A DNA stretch of 64,000 bases from Prochlorococcus sp. scB243_498I20 (GTDB lineage: Bacteria; Cyanobacteriota; Cyanobacteriia; PCC-6307; Cyanobiaceae): assembly GCA_000635015.1 (NCBI GenBank), contig JFMR01000045.1, forward strand, positions 62,001 through 126,000, read 5' to 3'. The notes under the pieces are model-generated. The model made no database searches. It saw only the letters and a program-made list of their open reading frames with translations, and had not been told where the DNA came from. The translations under genes were made by a program, and so were the position numbers. Positions 46,991 to 56,157 of this stretch are shown here, piece after piece. Positions within the stretch are counted from its first letter, which is position 1; each line of letters starts with the position of its first letter.

Positions 46991-48040
46991 TTGAAGACTT
47001 TAACCATAATAAAACCTGATGATTGGCATTTACATTTAAGAGAAGGTCTTGTATTAAAAAATATAATTCATTTTACTTCAGAATATTTTGGAAGAGCCAT
47101 TGTTATGCCAAATACTAAAAGTCCCATAACTTCAATCAATAGCGCTATTTCTTATAAGAAATCTATTGTTGAAGCGTTACCAGAAAGTTCTAAGTTTGAA
47201 CCACTAATGACAATTTATCTTACAGATGAGACCGATAAAGGGGAACTAATAAATGGTTTTAAAAATAATGTTTTTTTCGCAGCAAAATTATATCCTGCTA
47301 ATGCCACAACAAATTCCAGTCATGGAGTTAGGAAAATAGAAAATCTATATAAGATCTTTGAATTAATGCAAGATTCTGGAATGCCTCTTTTAATTCATGG
47401 TGAAGTGACTGATTCTGAAGTAGATGTATTCGATAGAGAAGAAGTATTTATAGATAAAGAACTCTCTCAAATAACTAAAAGATTTCCAAAATTAAAAATC
47501 GTTTTAGAACATATAACTACCTCTTATGCAGTGAATTTTGTTCATGAAAATAATATTGGAGCTACTATCACCCCACATCATTTGCATATAAATAGAAATG
47601 CAATGTTTTTTGGAGGCTTAAATAGTGATTTTTACTGCTTACCAGTTGCTAAGAGGGAAAATAATAGACTCGCTTTAAGGAAAGCTGCAACAAGTGGAGA
47701 AAAATGTTTTTTCTTGGGAACTGACTCTGCTCCACATCTTAGGAAGTGGAAGGCTTTTTGTGGATGTGCAGGTATTTTTAATTCGCCAGTAGCAATAGAA
47801 AGCTATTTAACGGTATTTGAAGAGGAGAATGCTCTAGATAATTTTGAAAAGTTTGCAAGTTTGAATGGCCCTAATTTTTATAATTTGCCCCCAAATAAAG
47901 AAAAATTAAAATTAGTGTCTAGACCTAATAAAATTAAAGAATTTATTGATGTTGTTGAAGAAAAAAATATTGTCGGACAAATAAAACCATTTCATGCGGG
48001 TGAAACTTTACAATGGTGCGTAGAAGGGATAGTTAATTAA
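46991..48040 (+). CDS. pyrC: Dihydroorotase
   Basis: PyrC closes carbamoyl-aspartate to dihydroorotate in pyrimidine synthesis. The 349-residue protein is the E. coli-like class. Zinc ligands are seen in PDDWHLHLREG near residue 10, the carbamylated Lys in FFAAKLYPANATTNS near 96, His in LIHGEV near 135 and VLEHITT near 170, and the catalytic Asp in LGTDSAPH near 248. It begins with TTG, and no in-frame ATG precedes the metal motif. The tRNA-Leu gene follows 101 bases downstream. pyrH is also in the window. Confidence 0.94.
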   Translation: MKTLTIIKPDDWHLHLREGLVLKNIIHFTSEYFGRAIVMPNTKSPITSINSAISYKKSIVEALPESSKFEPLMTIYLTDETDKGELINGFKNNVFFAAKLYPANATTNSSHGVRKIENLYKIFELMQDSGMPLLIHGEVTDSEVDVFDREEVFIDKELSQITKRFPKLKIVLEHITTSYAVNFVHENNIGATITPHHLHINRNAMFFGGLNSDFYCLPVAKRENNRLALRKAATSGEKCFFLGTDSAPHLRKWKAFCGCAGIFNSPVAIESYLTVFEEENALDNFEKFASLNGPNFYNLPPNKEKLKLVSRPNKIKEFIDVVEEKNIVGQIKPFHAGETLQWCVEGIVN

Positions 48041-48141
48041 AAAAAGGAGATTTAATCTGACAATTAAAAGTGTAAATATTCCAATTTTTCTTGGTTAAAT
48101 GGGTTGCTTTCGGTTACGATTGAATAGCGCAAATTCCATAT

Positions 48142-48227
48142 GGGAGTGTGGCGGAATTGGTAGACGCGCCGGACTTAAAATCCGTCGAGCGATTTAGCTC
48201 GTGGGGGTTCAAGTCCCCCCACTCCCA
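48142..48227 (+). tRNA. trnL-UAA: tRNA-Leu (anticodon UAA), without intron
   Basis: An 86-base type II tRNA. The acceptor stem pairs GGGAGTG (48142-48148) with CACTCCC (48220-48226), and A48227 is the discriminator. The anticodon loop is CTTAAAA with anticodon TAA. A long variable arm (CGAGCGATTTAGCTCG) and the T-loop GTTCAAG are present. CCA is not encoded (ATT follows). Many cyanobacteria and plastids carry a group I intron in this gene, but here the anticodon loop is continuous. The first anticodon-stem pair is a C-T mismatch. Confidence 0.95.
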
Positions 48228-48305
48228 TTATTTAATTATTTATTTTTAGTTCTAACGATAACTTCCAATAGTTGTTATTTTTTAACTAAGCAACCATAAA
48301 TCAAA

Positions 48306-48539
48306 ATGGAAAGTTTTTTCAATAATTCATTCGCTACTTTAATTGCTTATATGGGAATTATTTCTGCCTATTTATTGGTTGTTCCATTGTTACTATTTTA
48401 CTGGATGAATAATAGATGGAATATAATGGGCAAATTTGAAAGGTTAGGAATTTATGGCCTTGTATTTCTTTTCTTTCCAGGTTTAATTTTATTTGCTCCA
48501 TTTTTAAATCTCAGGCTAAAAGGAAGTGGTAAAGGGTAA
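48306..48539 (+). CDS. ndhL: NAD(P)H dehydrogenase subunit L
   Basis: NdhL is a small membrane subunit of the cyanobacterial NDH-1 complex (cyclic electron flow and respiration). The 77-residue protein has two membrane helices ([20 protein letters not shown] and [19 protein letters not shown]), and the usual [13 protein letters not shown] link between them. It starts 78 bases after the tRNA gene. The next gene starts 4 bases after its stop, giving the conserved order ndhL, DUF3007, trpA. Confidence 0.92.
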   Translation: MESFFNNSFATLIAYMGIISAYLLVVPLLLFYWMNNRWNIMGKFERLGIYGLVFLFFPGLILFAPFLNLRLKGSGKG

Positions 48540-48543
48540 ATAA

Positions 48544-48864
48544 TTGACTAAAGGTAAAGTTATACAAATAGGTTTATTTATTTCATTAATAGGATTAATA
48601 AGTTATAAATTTGCACCGCAAATTGATATAGACAATTTTACGGCCACTACCCTCTCAAGTTGCATCTTGATTTTGATTGTTATTACTTGGGTAACATCTT
48701 ATGTTTATAGAGTTGTGAATGGGAAAATGACTTTTATGGAACAAAGGAAGCGTTATAGAAAAGAGTATGAAAAAGTTGTTAGTGATAAACTAGAAACCAA
48801 ATTCAACTCATTGTCAAAGGAAGAGCAGCAAAAACTAATGGAAGATTTAGAGAAAAATCAATAA
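48544..48864 (+). CDS. DUF3007-family membrane protein
   Basis: A 106-residue protein starting with TTG. It has two membrane helices (residues 5-22 and 36-58) and a charged, helical C-terminal tail (KMTFMEQRKRYRKEYEKV). Cyanobacterial and plastid genomes carry this DUF3007 family next to ndhL. No function is established. A part in NDH-1 assembly is inferred from the location. It is 4 bases after ndhL and 28 bases before trpA. Confidence 0.8.
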   Translation: MTKGKVIQIGLFISLIGLISYKFAPQIDIDNFTATTLSSCILILIVITWVTSYVYRVVNGKMTFMEQRKRYRKEYEKVVSDKLETKFNSLSKEEQQKLMEDLEKNQ

Positions 48865-48892
48865 ATTTTTCATAGAAAAATATCTAAAAATT

Positions 48893-49735
48893 ATGAAAGA
48901 ATACGAAACGCAAAATGCTCAAAATGAATCTTTATCTAAGGTAGATGAGACGTTTTGTGAGTTAAAAAAAAATAAAAAATTAGCTTTAATGCCTTTCATA
49001 ATGGCTGGAGATCCCAATATTGAAAAAACGTCTGAGATCTTATTAAAGTTACAAGAAAATGGAGCTGACCTTATTGAATTAGGTATCCCTTACAGTGACC
49101 CACTTGCAGACGGACCTGTTATTCAATTGGCAGCGTCTCGCGCCTTAAAGTCAGGTACTAACTTAAGAGAAGTAATTAAACTTTTAGAGTCTTTAAAAGG
49201 TAAACTAAATATTCCCATCATCCTTTTTTCTTACTTAAATCCATTACTAAGTTTTGGCTTTGAAAAGTTTTGTGAGATGGCATTTAATGCTGGCGTTTCT
49301 GGACTAATAATTCCTGATCTCCCTTTAGAGGAAGCTTATAAATTTTCTAAAATAGTCAGTAACAATTTTATGGACTTAATTTTATTGGTAGCTCCAACTA
49401 CTCCTTTTGAAAGAATGAAACAAATATCAAATCATACAAAAGGCTTTACTTATTTAGTAAGTGTTACAGGTGTAACTGGTGAGAGAAACAAAATGGAAAA
49501 TAGAGTAGAAAATCTTATTTCTAAATTAAAAGGTCTTAATAACAATCCAATTGCGGTTGGTTTTGGAATATCCACTCCAGAACATGTTAATAAAGTTCGT
49601 GAGTGGGGAGCAGATGGAGTAATTATTGGGAGTGCATTTGTAAAACGAATTTCTAATTCAAGTGAAAAAGATGTTGTCGATCATGTTGGTGAATTTTGTA
49701 AAGAAATGCGATTAGCTGCTGATCAAAAAAAATAA
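48893..49735 (+). CDS. trpA: Tryptophan synthase alpha chain
   Basis: TrpA cleaves indole-3-glycerol phosphate to indole for the TrpB partner. The 280-residue barrel has the catalytic Glu and Asp in LIELGIPYSDPLADGP near residues 60-75, LFSYLNPLLSFG near 110 and the GFGISTPEHV and DGVIIGSAFVKRI phosphate-binding segments near 225-250. The first 20 residues are a polar extension. The substrate loop YLVSVTGVTGER is present near 185. It ends the ndhL-DUF3007-trpA run, an arrangement seen across cyanobacteria without obvious functional link. Confidence 0.96.
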   Translation: MKEYETQNAQNESLSKVDETFCELKKNKKLALMPFIMAGDPNIEKTSEILLKLQENGADLIELGIPYSDPLADGPVIQLAASRALKSGTNLREVIKLLESLKGKLNIPIILFSYLNPLLSFGFEKFCEMAFNAGVSGLIIPDLPLEEAYKFSKIVSNNFMDLILLVAPTTPFERMKQISNHTKGFTYLVSVTGVTGERNKMENRVENLISKLKGLNNNPIAVGFGISTPEHVNKVREWGADGVIIGSAFVKRISNSSEKDVVDHVGEFCKEMRLAADQKK

Positions 49736-49813
49736 ATACCAAGATAATTTTTAAAAAAAACATTCAATTATAGAAAATTAATTAAAAATTATATATTTAA
49801 TTTATTTTTGTTT

Positions 49814-50170
49814 TTAAGATTCTTCTGTAGGTAATAATCTGATTTGTTTTCTTCCGAGCTTAATTTCAAATTCATCACCTGCTTTTAAATCAAGAAGTGC
49901 TGTATATGCTTTACCAATCAGAAGGTTTCCATTGCCTTGAACTGTAGCTATATAACTAAGTTTTCTTCCACCTTTCCCAATTCCCCCCACTCCAGAATCA
50001 CCAAGACTAACCCCTTTTGCTTCTAAAAGTGCTTCATAAAATGCAGTAAAGTTTAAGCGTTCACCTCCGTTTTTCTTAGTGGAAACATACCCACAGGCGC
50101 GAACAAGGTCAGATTTGCTAACATCACCAAGTTCTTTAACTTTTGCAAGAAGATCGCTACCAGTTAGCAT
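49814..50170 (-). CDS. AbrB-family cyanobacterial transcription regulator (cyAbrB)
   Basis: A 118-residue protein of the cyanobacterial AbrB family, which regulates nitrogen, carbon and redox genes. The N-terminal helical part (MLTGSDLLAKVKELGDVSKSDLVRACGY) is followed by a C-terminal swapped-hairpin DNA-binding part (IGKAYTALLDLKAGDEFEIKLGRKQIRLLP). In cyanobacteria this DNA-binding half is at the C-terminus, unlike Bacillus AbrB. Single gene between convergent trpA and the divergent YciI-like gene. Targets unknown. Confidence 0.85.
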   Translation of the reverse strand: MLTGSDLLAKVKELGDVSKSDLVRACGYVSTKKNGGERLNFTAFYEALLEAKGVSLGDSGVGGIGKGGRKLSYIATVQGNGNLLIGKAYTALLDLKAGDEFEIKLGRKQIRLLPTEES

Positions 50171-50266
50171 AATTAATTAAAGAAAGTTGTATTAAATAAC
50201 ATAGCAATTTGAGTGTAATATATGCAATTATTGAGTATGTATTTATTCTATTATTTATATTTAAAA

Positions 50267-50536
50267 ATGGAAAAGTTTGTAGTTTTTGGAAGGTACTGTG
50301 AAGATGCAATTTCTAAAAGGGAACCATTTCGTGAACAACATCTTAATAGACTTAAAAACTTAAAGGATCGCGATATTCTTGTTACATTAGGGCCAACAAA
50401 ATGTACCAAATATTTGTTTGGGATTTTTAATGCTAATGATGTAAACGAGTTGAAAGATCTTATTGAAGAGGATGTATATTGGGAAAATGGTATATGGATT
50501 AATTATGATATCTATCCATGGATTCAAGCATTTTAA
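50267..50536 (+). CDS. YciI-like (YCII-related) protein
   Basis: An 89-residue protein with the ferredoxin-like YCII fold: KFVVFGRYCEDAISKREPFREQHLNRLKNL, then ILVTLGPTK and the final EDVYWENGIWINYDIYPW. Members include small dehydrochlorinase-like enzymes, and many have unknown roles. The His of the conserved REQHL is present. ATG 50267 is chosen, since the frame upstream to 50222 encodes a hydrophobic stretch unlike the family. It is followed by a 206-base A+T-rich gap in which I see no gene. Confidence 0.78.
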   Translation: MEKFVVFGRYCEDAISKREPFREQHLNRLKNLKDRDILVTLGPTKCTKYLFGIFNANDVNELKDLIEEDVYWENGIWINYDIYPWIQAF

Positions 50537-50742
50537 ATATGATTTACGAAAAAATTTAGTAATTTTAAGTTTATTAATTGAAAAGAATTAATTTAAATGA
50601 AAATACATAATATTTTTATTTTAATAATTTAATTATTTATCATATTTGGAAGTTAAAACGATATTTATTTAAAGGGTATTTCAAAGAGGTTATATTATTT
50701 TTAAATAAAAATATAATATTTAAAATATTATTTAGAAAATAT

Positions 50743-51063
50743 TTATTCACTTGTATCTTGATTTATCTGATTTACTAACGAATCGAGGTCTAATTGATTA
50801 TATGGAGGTGCTTGTTTTGTTTCTGAATAATCATTTTTGATATTGTTTAACCAATTTTGTTCAATCTTTATAAGATTTTTTGCAATGCTGAACATGCCGC
50901 CTTTTTTATATAATTCTTTCATTTTGAGAATAATCTCGGAGGTTCTACTTGATTTAATATTTAATTCATTTGCTAAGTCTTTTTGGGTAAATCCATGCGT
51001 TTTTAACAAATCTTTAATGAAGGAGACGAGTTTTTTTTCTTCCTGTATAGATAATTTACTCAT
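50743..51063 (-). CDS. Small protein with helix-turn-helix, unknown function
   Basis: A 106-residue protein. Residues 17-52 read like an Xre-type helix-turn-helix (LLKTHGFTQKDLANELNIKSSRTSEIIL). The tail (LDSLVNQINQDTSE) is acidic. It could be a DNA-binding regulator or an antitoxin-like protein, but no toxin partner is seen. It follows the DUF1232 gene with no gap (its ATG ends one base before that gene's last base), and the sigma factor gene is next upstream, so these three may form a small regulatory run. Confidence 0.6.
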   Translation of the reverse strand: MSKLSIQEEKKLVSFIKDLLKTHGFTQKDLANELNIKSSRTSEIILKMKELYKKGGMFSIAKNLIKIEQNWLNNIKNDYSETKQAPPYNQLDLDSLVNQINQDTSE

Positions 51064-51432
51064 TCAATAAAAAGGAAATAACTTATTAAGCTTATTCTCT
51101 GCTCTTGCTCTTATTGAAGGAGTCATGTATTTGCTCCATATACTGAGTACTGCTGTGAGGGCTACAAAATCATCACTAAAACCAACTAAGGGCATAAAGT
51201 CAGGGAAAAGATCAAATGGCATAATCAAATATGCTAGAGCAGCCATTAATGAAACTCTTGCTTGTGCAGGAGTATAAGGATCTAATGCCATCTCCAAAAC
51301 TTCTAAAGCAGGCTTGGCAATTGTTCTGCCCGCTTTAATAAGAATCTTGATAATGATATTTTCATCAAATGTTGAACTCTCTAAAACTTCAGCATCATAG
51401 ATTTTTTCTTGAGTTTTGTAATTCTCTTTCAT
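51064..51432 (-). CDS. YkvA-like DUF1232 membrane protein
   Basis: A 122-residue protein with the DUF1232 core: YTPAQARVSLMAALAYLIMPFDLFPDFMPLVGFSDDFVALTAVL, near residues 53-96. The motif DxxPDFxPxxG(x)xDD is complete. One or two membrane segments are probable. The family is widespread and of unknown function. It lies between the sigma factor gene (37-base gap upstream) and the small HTH gene, which begins directly after its stop. Confidence 0.8.
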   Translation of the reverse strand: MKENYKTQEKIYDAEVLESSTFDENIIIKILIKAGRTIAKPALEVLEMALDPYTPAQARVSLMAALAYLIMPFDLFPDFMPLVGFSDDFVALTAVLSIWSKYMTPSIRARAENKLNKLFPFY

Positions 51433-51469
51433 CCTTATAAATGAAATTTAAATATTTTTATTGAAATTT

Positions 51470-52393
51470 TTAGCTAATACTATCAACTAATCCATTCTGT
51501 ACTCCTGCTTTTCTAAGTTTTCTTAAAGCACGTTGAACAACTTGTCGGCAATATTCCCTGCTACAACTCATATGTCTTGCAACTTCAGCTAAAGTTCTCC
51601 ATTCATTTGAGCCATCTAAACCAAATCTTAAGCTTACTATCTTTCTTTCTTTCTCAGTTAAATTTGCTTTATCTAATAACTTCCAAGCCGAGGCTGTCCT
51701 TTCGGCTAATTCGGCTAATTCCATTGGGGGAGTTTGATCACTTGGAAGAATATCAACTAACTCTGAAGGATCTGATTTTGATTTGACAGTTCCTTGGAGA
51801 CTAACAGTGATGCTTCTCAATTCACAAGAAAGTAGTTCGTCAATTTCCTCTTTGGTTATTTTCATTTCTTCAGCTAGCTCATCACTAGTAGGTGGAATAC
51901 CCTTAAGTTGCATAAGCTTTGATTTTGCTGATCTTAGTTTTGTAAGTTTTTCATTAATGTTAACTGGGATCCTTATCGTTCTACTTTGAGTTGACAATGC
52001 TCTATTTAAACCTTGCCTAATCCACCAATAAGCATAGGTGGAAAATCTATGTCCTCTAGACGGATCATATTTTTCTACGGCCCTTGTAAGACCTAATGTA
52101 CCCTCCTGAATTAAGTCCAGTAATTCTAATCCTTTACCTTGGTATCTCTTGGCGAGGTTGACAACTAGTCTTAGGTTGGCTGTTATCATCTCGTTTTTAG
52201 CTTTTTCACCAATTTTTATCTTTTTTCTCTCAGCTTCGGAGTATTCACAAGCGGGGCCTTTGCCTCCTGCCTCTTGACATCTATTAACAAGTACTACCAT
52301 TTCTTGGACTTTTCTGCCCATTGTGAGTTCTCTTTCGGGAGTTAAAAGTTGATGACGACCTATTTCACCAAGAAAATCGCTTAATGAACTCAC
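51470..52393 (-). CDS. Group 2 sigma-70 family RNA polymerase sigma factor
   Basis: A 307-residue sigma factor of the RpoD type without region 1.1. Region 1.2 (SLSDFLGEIGRHQLLTPERELTMGR) lies at the start. Region 2 (LLDLIQEGTLGLTRAVEKYDPSRGHRFSTYAYWWIRQGLNRA, core and -10 binding) runs near 95-136, followed by region 3 and region 4 (LAEVARHMSCSREYCRQVVQRALRKLR) near 268-294. Cyanobacteria use several group 2 factors for stress, light and circadian control, and the exact type cannot be set by eye. A 158-base A+T-rich palindromic gap lies upstream. Confidence 0.93.
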   Translation of the reverse strand: MSSLSDFLGEIGRHQLLTPERELTMGRKVQEMVVLVNRCQEAGGKGPACEYSEAERKKIKIGEKAKNEMITANLRLVVNLAKRYQGKGLELLDLIQEGTLGLTRAVEKYDPSRGHRFSTYAYWWIRQGLNRALSTQSRTIRIPVNINEKLTKLRSAKSKLMQLKGIPPTSDELAEEMKITKEEIDELLSCELRSITVSLQGTVKSKSDPSELVDILPSDQTPPMELAELAERTASAWKLLDKANLTEKERKIVSLRFGLDGSNEWRTLAEVARHMSCSREYCRQVVQRALRKLRKAGVQNGLVDSIS

Positions 52394-52455
52394 GATTTAC
52401 CTCATTGTTGATATATTTAACTTATAGTCAATTGAGTAATAAGCCATACATGTAA

Positions 52456-52500
52456 TAATTAATTAATAATTTATTAATAATTATTAATTAGTTAATTAAC
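52456..52500. repeat. A+T-only, self-complementary stretch upstream of the sigma factor gene
   Basis: A run of AATTAATTAATAATTT-type words, nearly free of G and C, lies in the gap between hisIE (stop 52552) and the sigma factor start (52393). Many TTAATTAA-like palindromes make it self-complementary on both strands. It may hold the promoter for the sigma factor or the end of hisIE. No gene is seen here. Confidence 0.4.
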
Positions 52501-52551
52501 ATTATTTTTTAAAATTTTTAGGTAAAAAAAATTAAAAATTATAGTTTCTAA

Positions 52552-53214
52552 TTACTTAGTTTTTCTTCTTGATTCTAAAACAGCAAGTACATCTCTCCAC
52601 TCAATCCCTTTATGCCTAAGGGCTACCTGCAAATGATAAATTAAATCAGCAGCTTCATTTGAGATTGCATTTTTATCATTATCTTTGCAAGCCATTATAA
52701 ATTCTGCAGATTCCTCTCCTATTTTTTTTAAAATAGTATTACTACCTTTTGTTAATAAATGATTTGTGTAACTTTTTTCTGATGGATTTATTGATCTTTC
52801 GTTAATTGTATTAAATAACTCAGAGCAAATATTTGAGAAGGGAGTTGTTTTTTTCTCTTTTTTATTACTTTGATTAATTTTGATTTCGTTGAAGAAACAA
52901 CTTTTTTCCCCAGTGTGACATGCTCCTGAACCATTTTGTTCAATCAATAGGATTAGTGCATCATTATCGCAGTCGAATCTTATCTCCTTAAGTATTTGGG
53001 TACTTCCACTTGTAGCTCCTTTTCTCCAAATTTCGGATCTTGATCTACTCCAATAATGAACGTTTTTGGTTTCAAGTGTCATTGTCAAAGATTCTTTGTT
53101 CATCCAAGCAAGCATAAGAATTGATCCGTCAAGCCAATCTTGTGCTATTGCAGGGATTAATCCATAATTATCAAAGCGTAGATCCTCTATCGAAAAATTA
53201 GTTGAATAAGTCAT
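52552..53214 (-). CDS. hisIE: Bifunctional phosphoribosyl-AMP cyclohydrolase / phosphoribosyl-ATP pyrophosphatase
   Basis: HisIE performs steps two and three of histidine synthesis. The N-terminal cyclohydrolase domain (residues 1-115) shows DGSILMLAWMNKESL, HYWSRSRSEIWRKGATSGS and the metal site NGSGACHTGEKSCFF. The C-terminal MazG-like pyrophosphatase domain begins near residue 135, with SYTNHLLTKGSNTILKKIGEESAEFIMACK and the acidic NEAADLIYHLQVAL. At 220 residues the length suits the fused form. Single gene, divergent from the PTPS-like gene. Confidence 0.94.
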   Translation of the reverse strand: MTYSTNFSIEDLRFDNYGLIPAIAQDWLDGSILMLAWMNKESLTMTLETKNVHYWSRSRSEIWRKGATSGSTQILKEIRFDCDNDALILLIEQNGSGACHTGEKSCFFNEIKINQSNKKEKKTTPFSNICSELFNTINERSINPSEKSYTNHLLTKGSNTILKKIGEESAEFIMACKDNDKNAISNEAADLIYHLQVALRHKGIEWRDVLAVLESRRKTK

Positions 53215-53277
53215 TATGTTCGTTATGTTAAATCCTAATCAATGTGTTTTATTAAAAATTATCCTAACAGTTAATTG

Positions 53278-53748
53278 ATGTATATTCATTCTCCAAAATT
53301 TTCATGCAGCAAAAGTTACGAGGATTTTCCCTGTTCACATAGGCAATGGCGCCATGAAGGCCACTGCAGATTTGTGCATGGATATTCAAGATCATTCACC
53401 TTTTGGTTCACTGCAAAAAAATTAGACCTAAATGGTTTTGTTGTCGATTTTTCAAGTTTAAAGCCCCTAGAAAATAGACTAAAGGAGCATTTTGACCATA
53501 CTTTTCTAATAAATAAAGATGACCCTTTGCTGAATTACTGGGAAAAATTACATGACTTAGATGCTTTAGATCTGAGAATTATGGATAATGTAGGAATGGA
53601 GTTCACATCTGAATTAATTTGGAGATGGGCTAATGAATACTTACAGGATAAGGATAAGGGCAGAACATGTTGTTGGAAAACAGAATCAAAAGAAAATAAA
53701 TCGAATAAAGCAAGTTATGAGGAAATTCCTGATTGGTTCAAATCTTAG
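53278..53748 (+). CDS. 6-pyruvoyltetrahydropterin synthase / QueD-like protein
   Basis: A 156-residue T-fold protein. The zinc region reads FPCSHRQWRHEGHCRFVHGYSRSF, with His21 and His34 visible. The HGH pair common in QueD/PTPS appears as HGY (His34-Gly-Tyr36), so one usual zinc ligand is missing or replaced by His26 or His29. FVVDFSSLKPLENRLKEHFDHTFLI, including the catalytic DHTFL, follows near 55-80. GTP cyclohydrolase I (17416) supplies its likely substrate. A TTG at 53275 would add one residue. Reaction (PTPS, QueD or a related one) unresolved. Confidence 0.78.
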   Translation: MYIHSPKFSCSKSYEDFPCSHRQWRHEGHCRFVHGYSRSFTFWFTAKKLDLNGFVVDFSSLKPLENRLKEHFDHTFLINKDDPLLNYWEKLHDLDALDLRIMDNVGMEFTSELIWRWANEYLQDKDKGRTCCWKTESKENKSNKASYEEIPDWFKS

Positions 53749-53796
53749 ATTAAAGTTGTTAATTTTAAAATCATATAAGATTCTTTAATTAGATAT

Positions 53797-56157
53797 TTAA
53801 TCAACATTTATCTCTCCATTAACCAGATAAATATTAATCTCGTCTTTATTAAGGTAATGATTATTCAATATATTATTTGAAATTTTTGTCTCAATTTGTT
53901 TTTGAATAATTCTTTTTAAAGGCCTTGCACCATAGGTATGATTGAAACTATTTTCGACAAGTTGGTTAATTGCTTCATCCGTAATTTTGAATTTTAAGTT
54001 TTTTTTGTTAAGTCTTTTTTCTAAATGTTGAAGCTGGATTTTTGCAATTTCTTTTATGTCATTTAATTCTAAATTATTAAAAATAACTATTTCATCAAGT
54101 CTATTTAAAAACTCAGGCTTGAAAAAATTTTTAATTTCATTATCTACAACTTTTTTAATTTCATTTGTATCTTCTTTTCTAACTGATAAATCATTTATTG
54201 ATTGACTTCCTAAATTACTTGTGAGAACAATGATTGAATTTTTGAAATTGATTGTACGACCTTGACCATCAGTAATGATTCCATCATCAAGAACCTGTAA
54301 GAGAATATCTAAAATATCTTTGTGAGCTTTTTCTATCTCATCTAGAAGTATTAATGAATAAGGATTTTTGCGTACAGCTTCAGTTAGTTGACCGCCTGAT
54401 TCAAAACCTAAATATCCAGGAGGCGCACCTATAATTTTGCTCACTGAATGCTTTTCCATATATTCAGACATATCTAGTCTTGTAATTGAAGAATTTGAAT
54501 CGAAGATTATTTTGGCTGTTACTTTACTTAGCTCTGTTTTTCCAACACCAGTTGGACCTAAAAAGAGAAAACTGGCTAATGGCTTGCTTGGATCATTTAG
54601 ACCAGTCCTTGATCTCTTAATGGAATCTGCAACTGCCCTAATTGCACTATCTTGACCAATAATTTTTTCTTTAAGGATTGACTCGAGGCTCAAAAGTTTG
54701 TCTTTTTCTGACTGGTTTAAGTTCTGGACTGGAATAGAGGTCCACTTTGAGACAACTTCTGCAATATCATCAAAAGTTACTTCTTGTCTTAAAAGACTTG
54801 TATCTCCATTTTTTTGAGAATTTACTAGGGACTCACTTTTTCCTTTCAATTTTTTTTGCAAAGAATTTAAAGTTCCAAATTCTAATTCTGCTGCTTTGTT
54901 GAGGTCAAAACTCCTTTTGGCTTGATCTATTTGCAATTGAACAGATTCAATTTCTTCTTTTATGGTGCTAATCTCATCAATTTCATCTTTTTCTTTTTTC
55001 CATTGAGCGCCTAATTCTGCCTGTTTATTTTTAAGGGATATAAGTTCATTATTGATTTTTTTTAATCTTTCTATAGAAAAATCATCCGTTTCTCTTTTTA
55101 AAGATAATTTTTCCATCTCAAACTGTAGAACTTTTCGATCAATTTCATCAATTTCTTCAGGTTTGGAAGTTATGACCATATTTAATCTTGAGGCTGCTTC
55201 ATCGATTAGATCTATTGCTTTGTCAGGAAGAAATCTATCGTTAATATATCTTTCGCTAAGGGTTGCAGCAGCAACTAAAGCATTATCAGAAATTCTCACA
55301 CTATGATGAACTTCGTATCTTTCTCTCAATCCTCTTAAAATTGATACAGTATCATCTATTGAGGGAGCATCAACTTTTATCTTTTGAAATCTTCGTTCTA
55401 AAGCAGGATCTTTTTCTATATTTTGTTTATGTTCATTAATAGTTGTAGCACCAATACATCTAAGTTCTCCTCTCGCAAGCATTGGTTTTAATAGGTTGCT
55501 TGCATCTAAAGAACCTCCACTAGCGCCTGCACCAACTACCGTATGAATTTCATCAATAAAAAGAATAATCTTACCGTCTGATTCTTTCACTTTCTTTAGA
55601 ATATTTTTTATTCTTTCTTCAAATTCTCCACGATATTTTGCTCCAGCTAAAAGTGAACCCATATCTAATGAAATTAGTTTCCTATCTTGTAGCGCAGAAG
55701 GTACATCGCCATTAATAATTCTTTGAGCTAACCCTTCTACAATGGCTGTTTTCCCAACCCCAGGTTCTCCAATAAGAACAGGATTATTTTTTGTTCTTCT
55801 ACTCAATATTTGAATTGTTCTTCTAATTTCTTCATCCCTACCAATAACAGGGTCTAAAATCCCATCTCGTGCAGATTGAGTTAGATCAATACCATATTTT
55901 TCCAAAGACTCATTAGAACTATTAAATTCATTTTTTACTGCCGGATCTGACTTCATTTTCTTTATGATTTCAAGAAATTCTGGAATAACTTTTTGATTTA
56001 AAATTTGAAATCCATATTTATTATCATAAGTGAAAACGTAAACTAAGTGTTCTGTTGATATCACTACATCATTTAAAGTATTTTTAACATCATTCGTCTT
56101 AAAAAATATTTTTTGAAGAGTATCACCAATATATAAATTATCTTGTTTATTTTTCAT
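53797..56157 (-). CDS. clpB2: ClpB-type disaggregase, second copy, with damaged 5' end
   Basis: ClpB is an AAA+ hexamer that with DnaK pulls apart protein aggregates. From ATG 56157 it has 786 residues: the second half of the N-domain, AAA-1 with Walker [10 protein letters not shown] at 130-138, the coiled middle domain (about 330-450, which separates ClpB from ClpC) and AAA-2 with GPTGVGKTE near 530 and [24 protein letters not shown]. ClpB proteins are about 860 residues. The missing 74 codons are present upstream but split by two frameshifts (see the pseudogene entry). A primary clpB should exist elsewhere. Confidence 0.9.
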   Translation of the reverse strand: MKNKQDNLYIGDTLQKIFFKTNDVKNTLNDVVISTEHLVYVFTYDNKYGFQILNQKVIPEFLEIIKKMKSDPAVKNEFNSSNESLEKYGIDLTQSARDGILDPVIGRDEEIRRTIQILSRRTKNNPVLIGEPGVGKTAIVEGLAQRIINGDVPSALQDRKLISLDMGSLLAGAKYRGEFEERIKNILKKVKESDGKIILFIDEIHTVVGAGASGGSLDASNLLKPMLARGELRCIGATTINEHKQNIEKDPALERRFQKIKVDAPSIDDTVSILRGLRERYEVHHSVRISDNALVAAATLSERYINDRFLPDKAIDLIDEAASRLNMVITSKPEEIDEIDRKVLQFEMEKLSLKRETDDFSIERLKKINNELISLKNKQAELGAQWKKEKDEIDEISTIKEEIESVQLQIDQAKRSFDLNKAAELEFGTLNSLQKKLKGKSESLVNSQKNGDTSLLRQEVTFDDIAEVVSKWTSIPVQNLNQSEKDKLLSLESILKEKIIGQDSAIRAVADSIKRSRTGLNDPSKPLASFLFLGPTGVGKTELSKVTAKIIFDSNSSITRLDMSEYMEKHSVSKIIGAPPGYLGFESGGQLTEAVRKNPYSLILLDEIEKAHKDILDILLQVLDDGIITDGQGRTINFKNSIIVLTSNLGSQSINDLSVRKEDTNEIKKVVDNEIKNFFKPEFLNRLDEIVIFNNLELNDIKEIAKIQLQHLEKRLNKKNLKFKITDEAINQLVENSFNHTYGARPLKRIIQKQIETKISNNILNNHYLNKDEINIYLVNGEINVD

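Noticed and set aside
50537..50742. Gene in the A+T-rich gap after the YciI-like gene
   Set aside because: Only frames of about ten codons exist. No RNA-like structure stands out from the low-complexity background.
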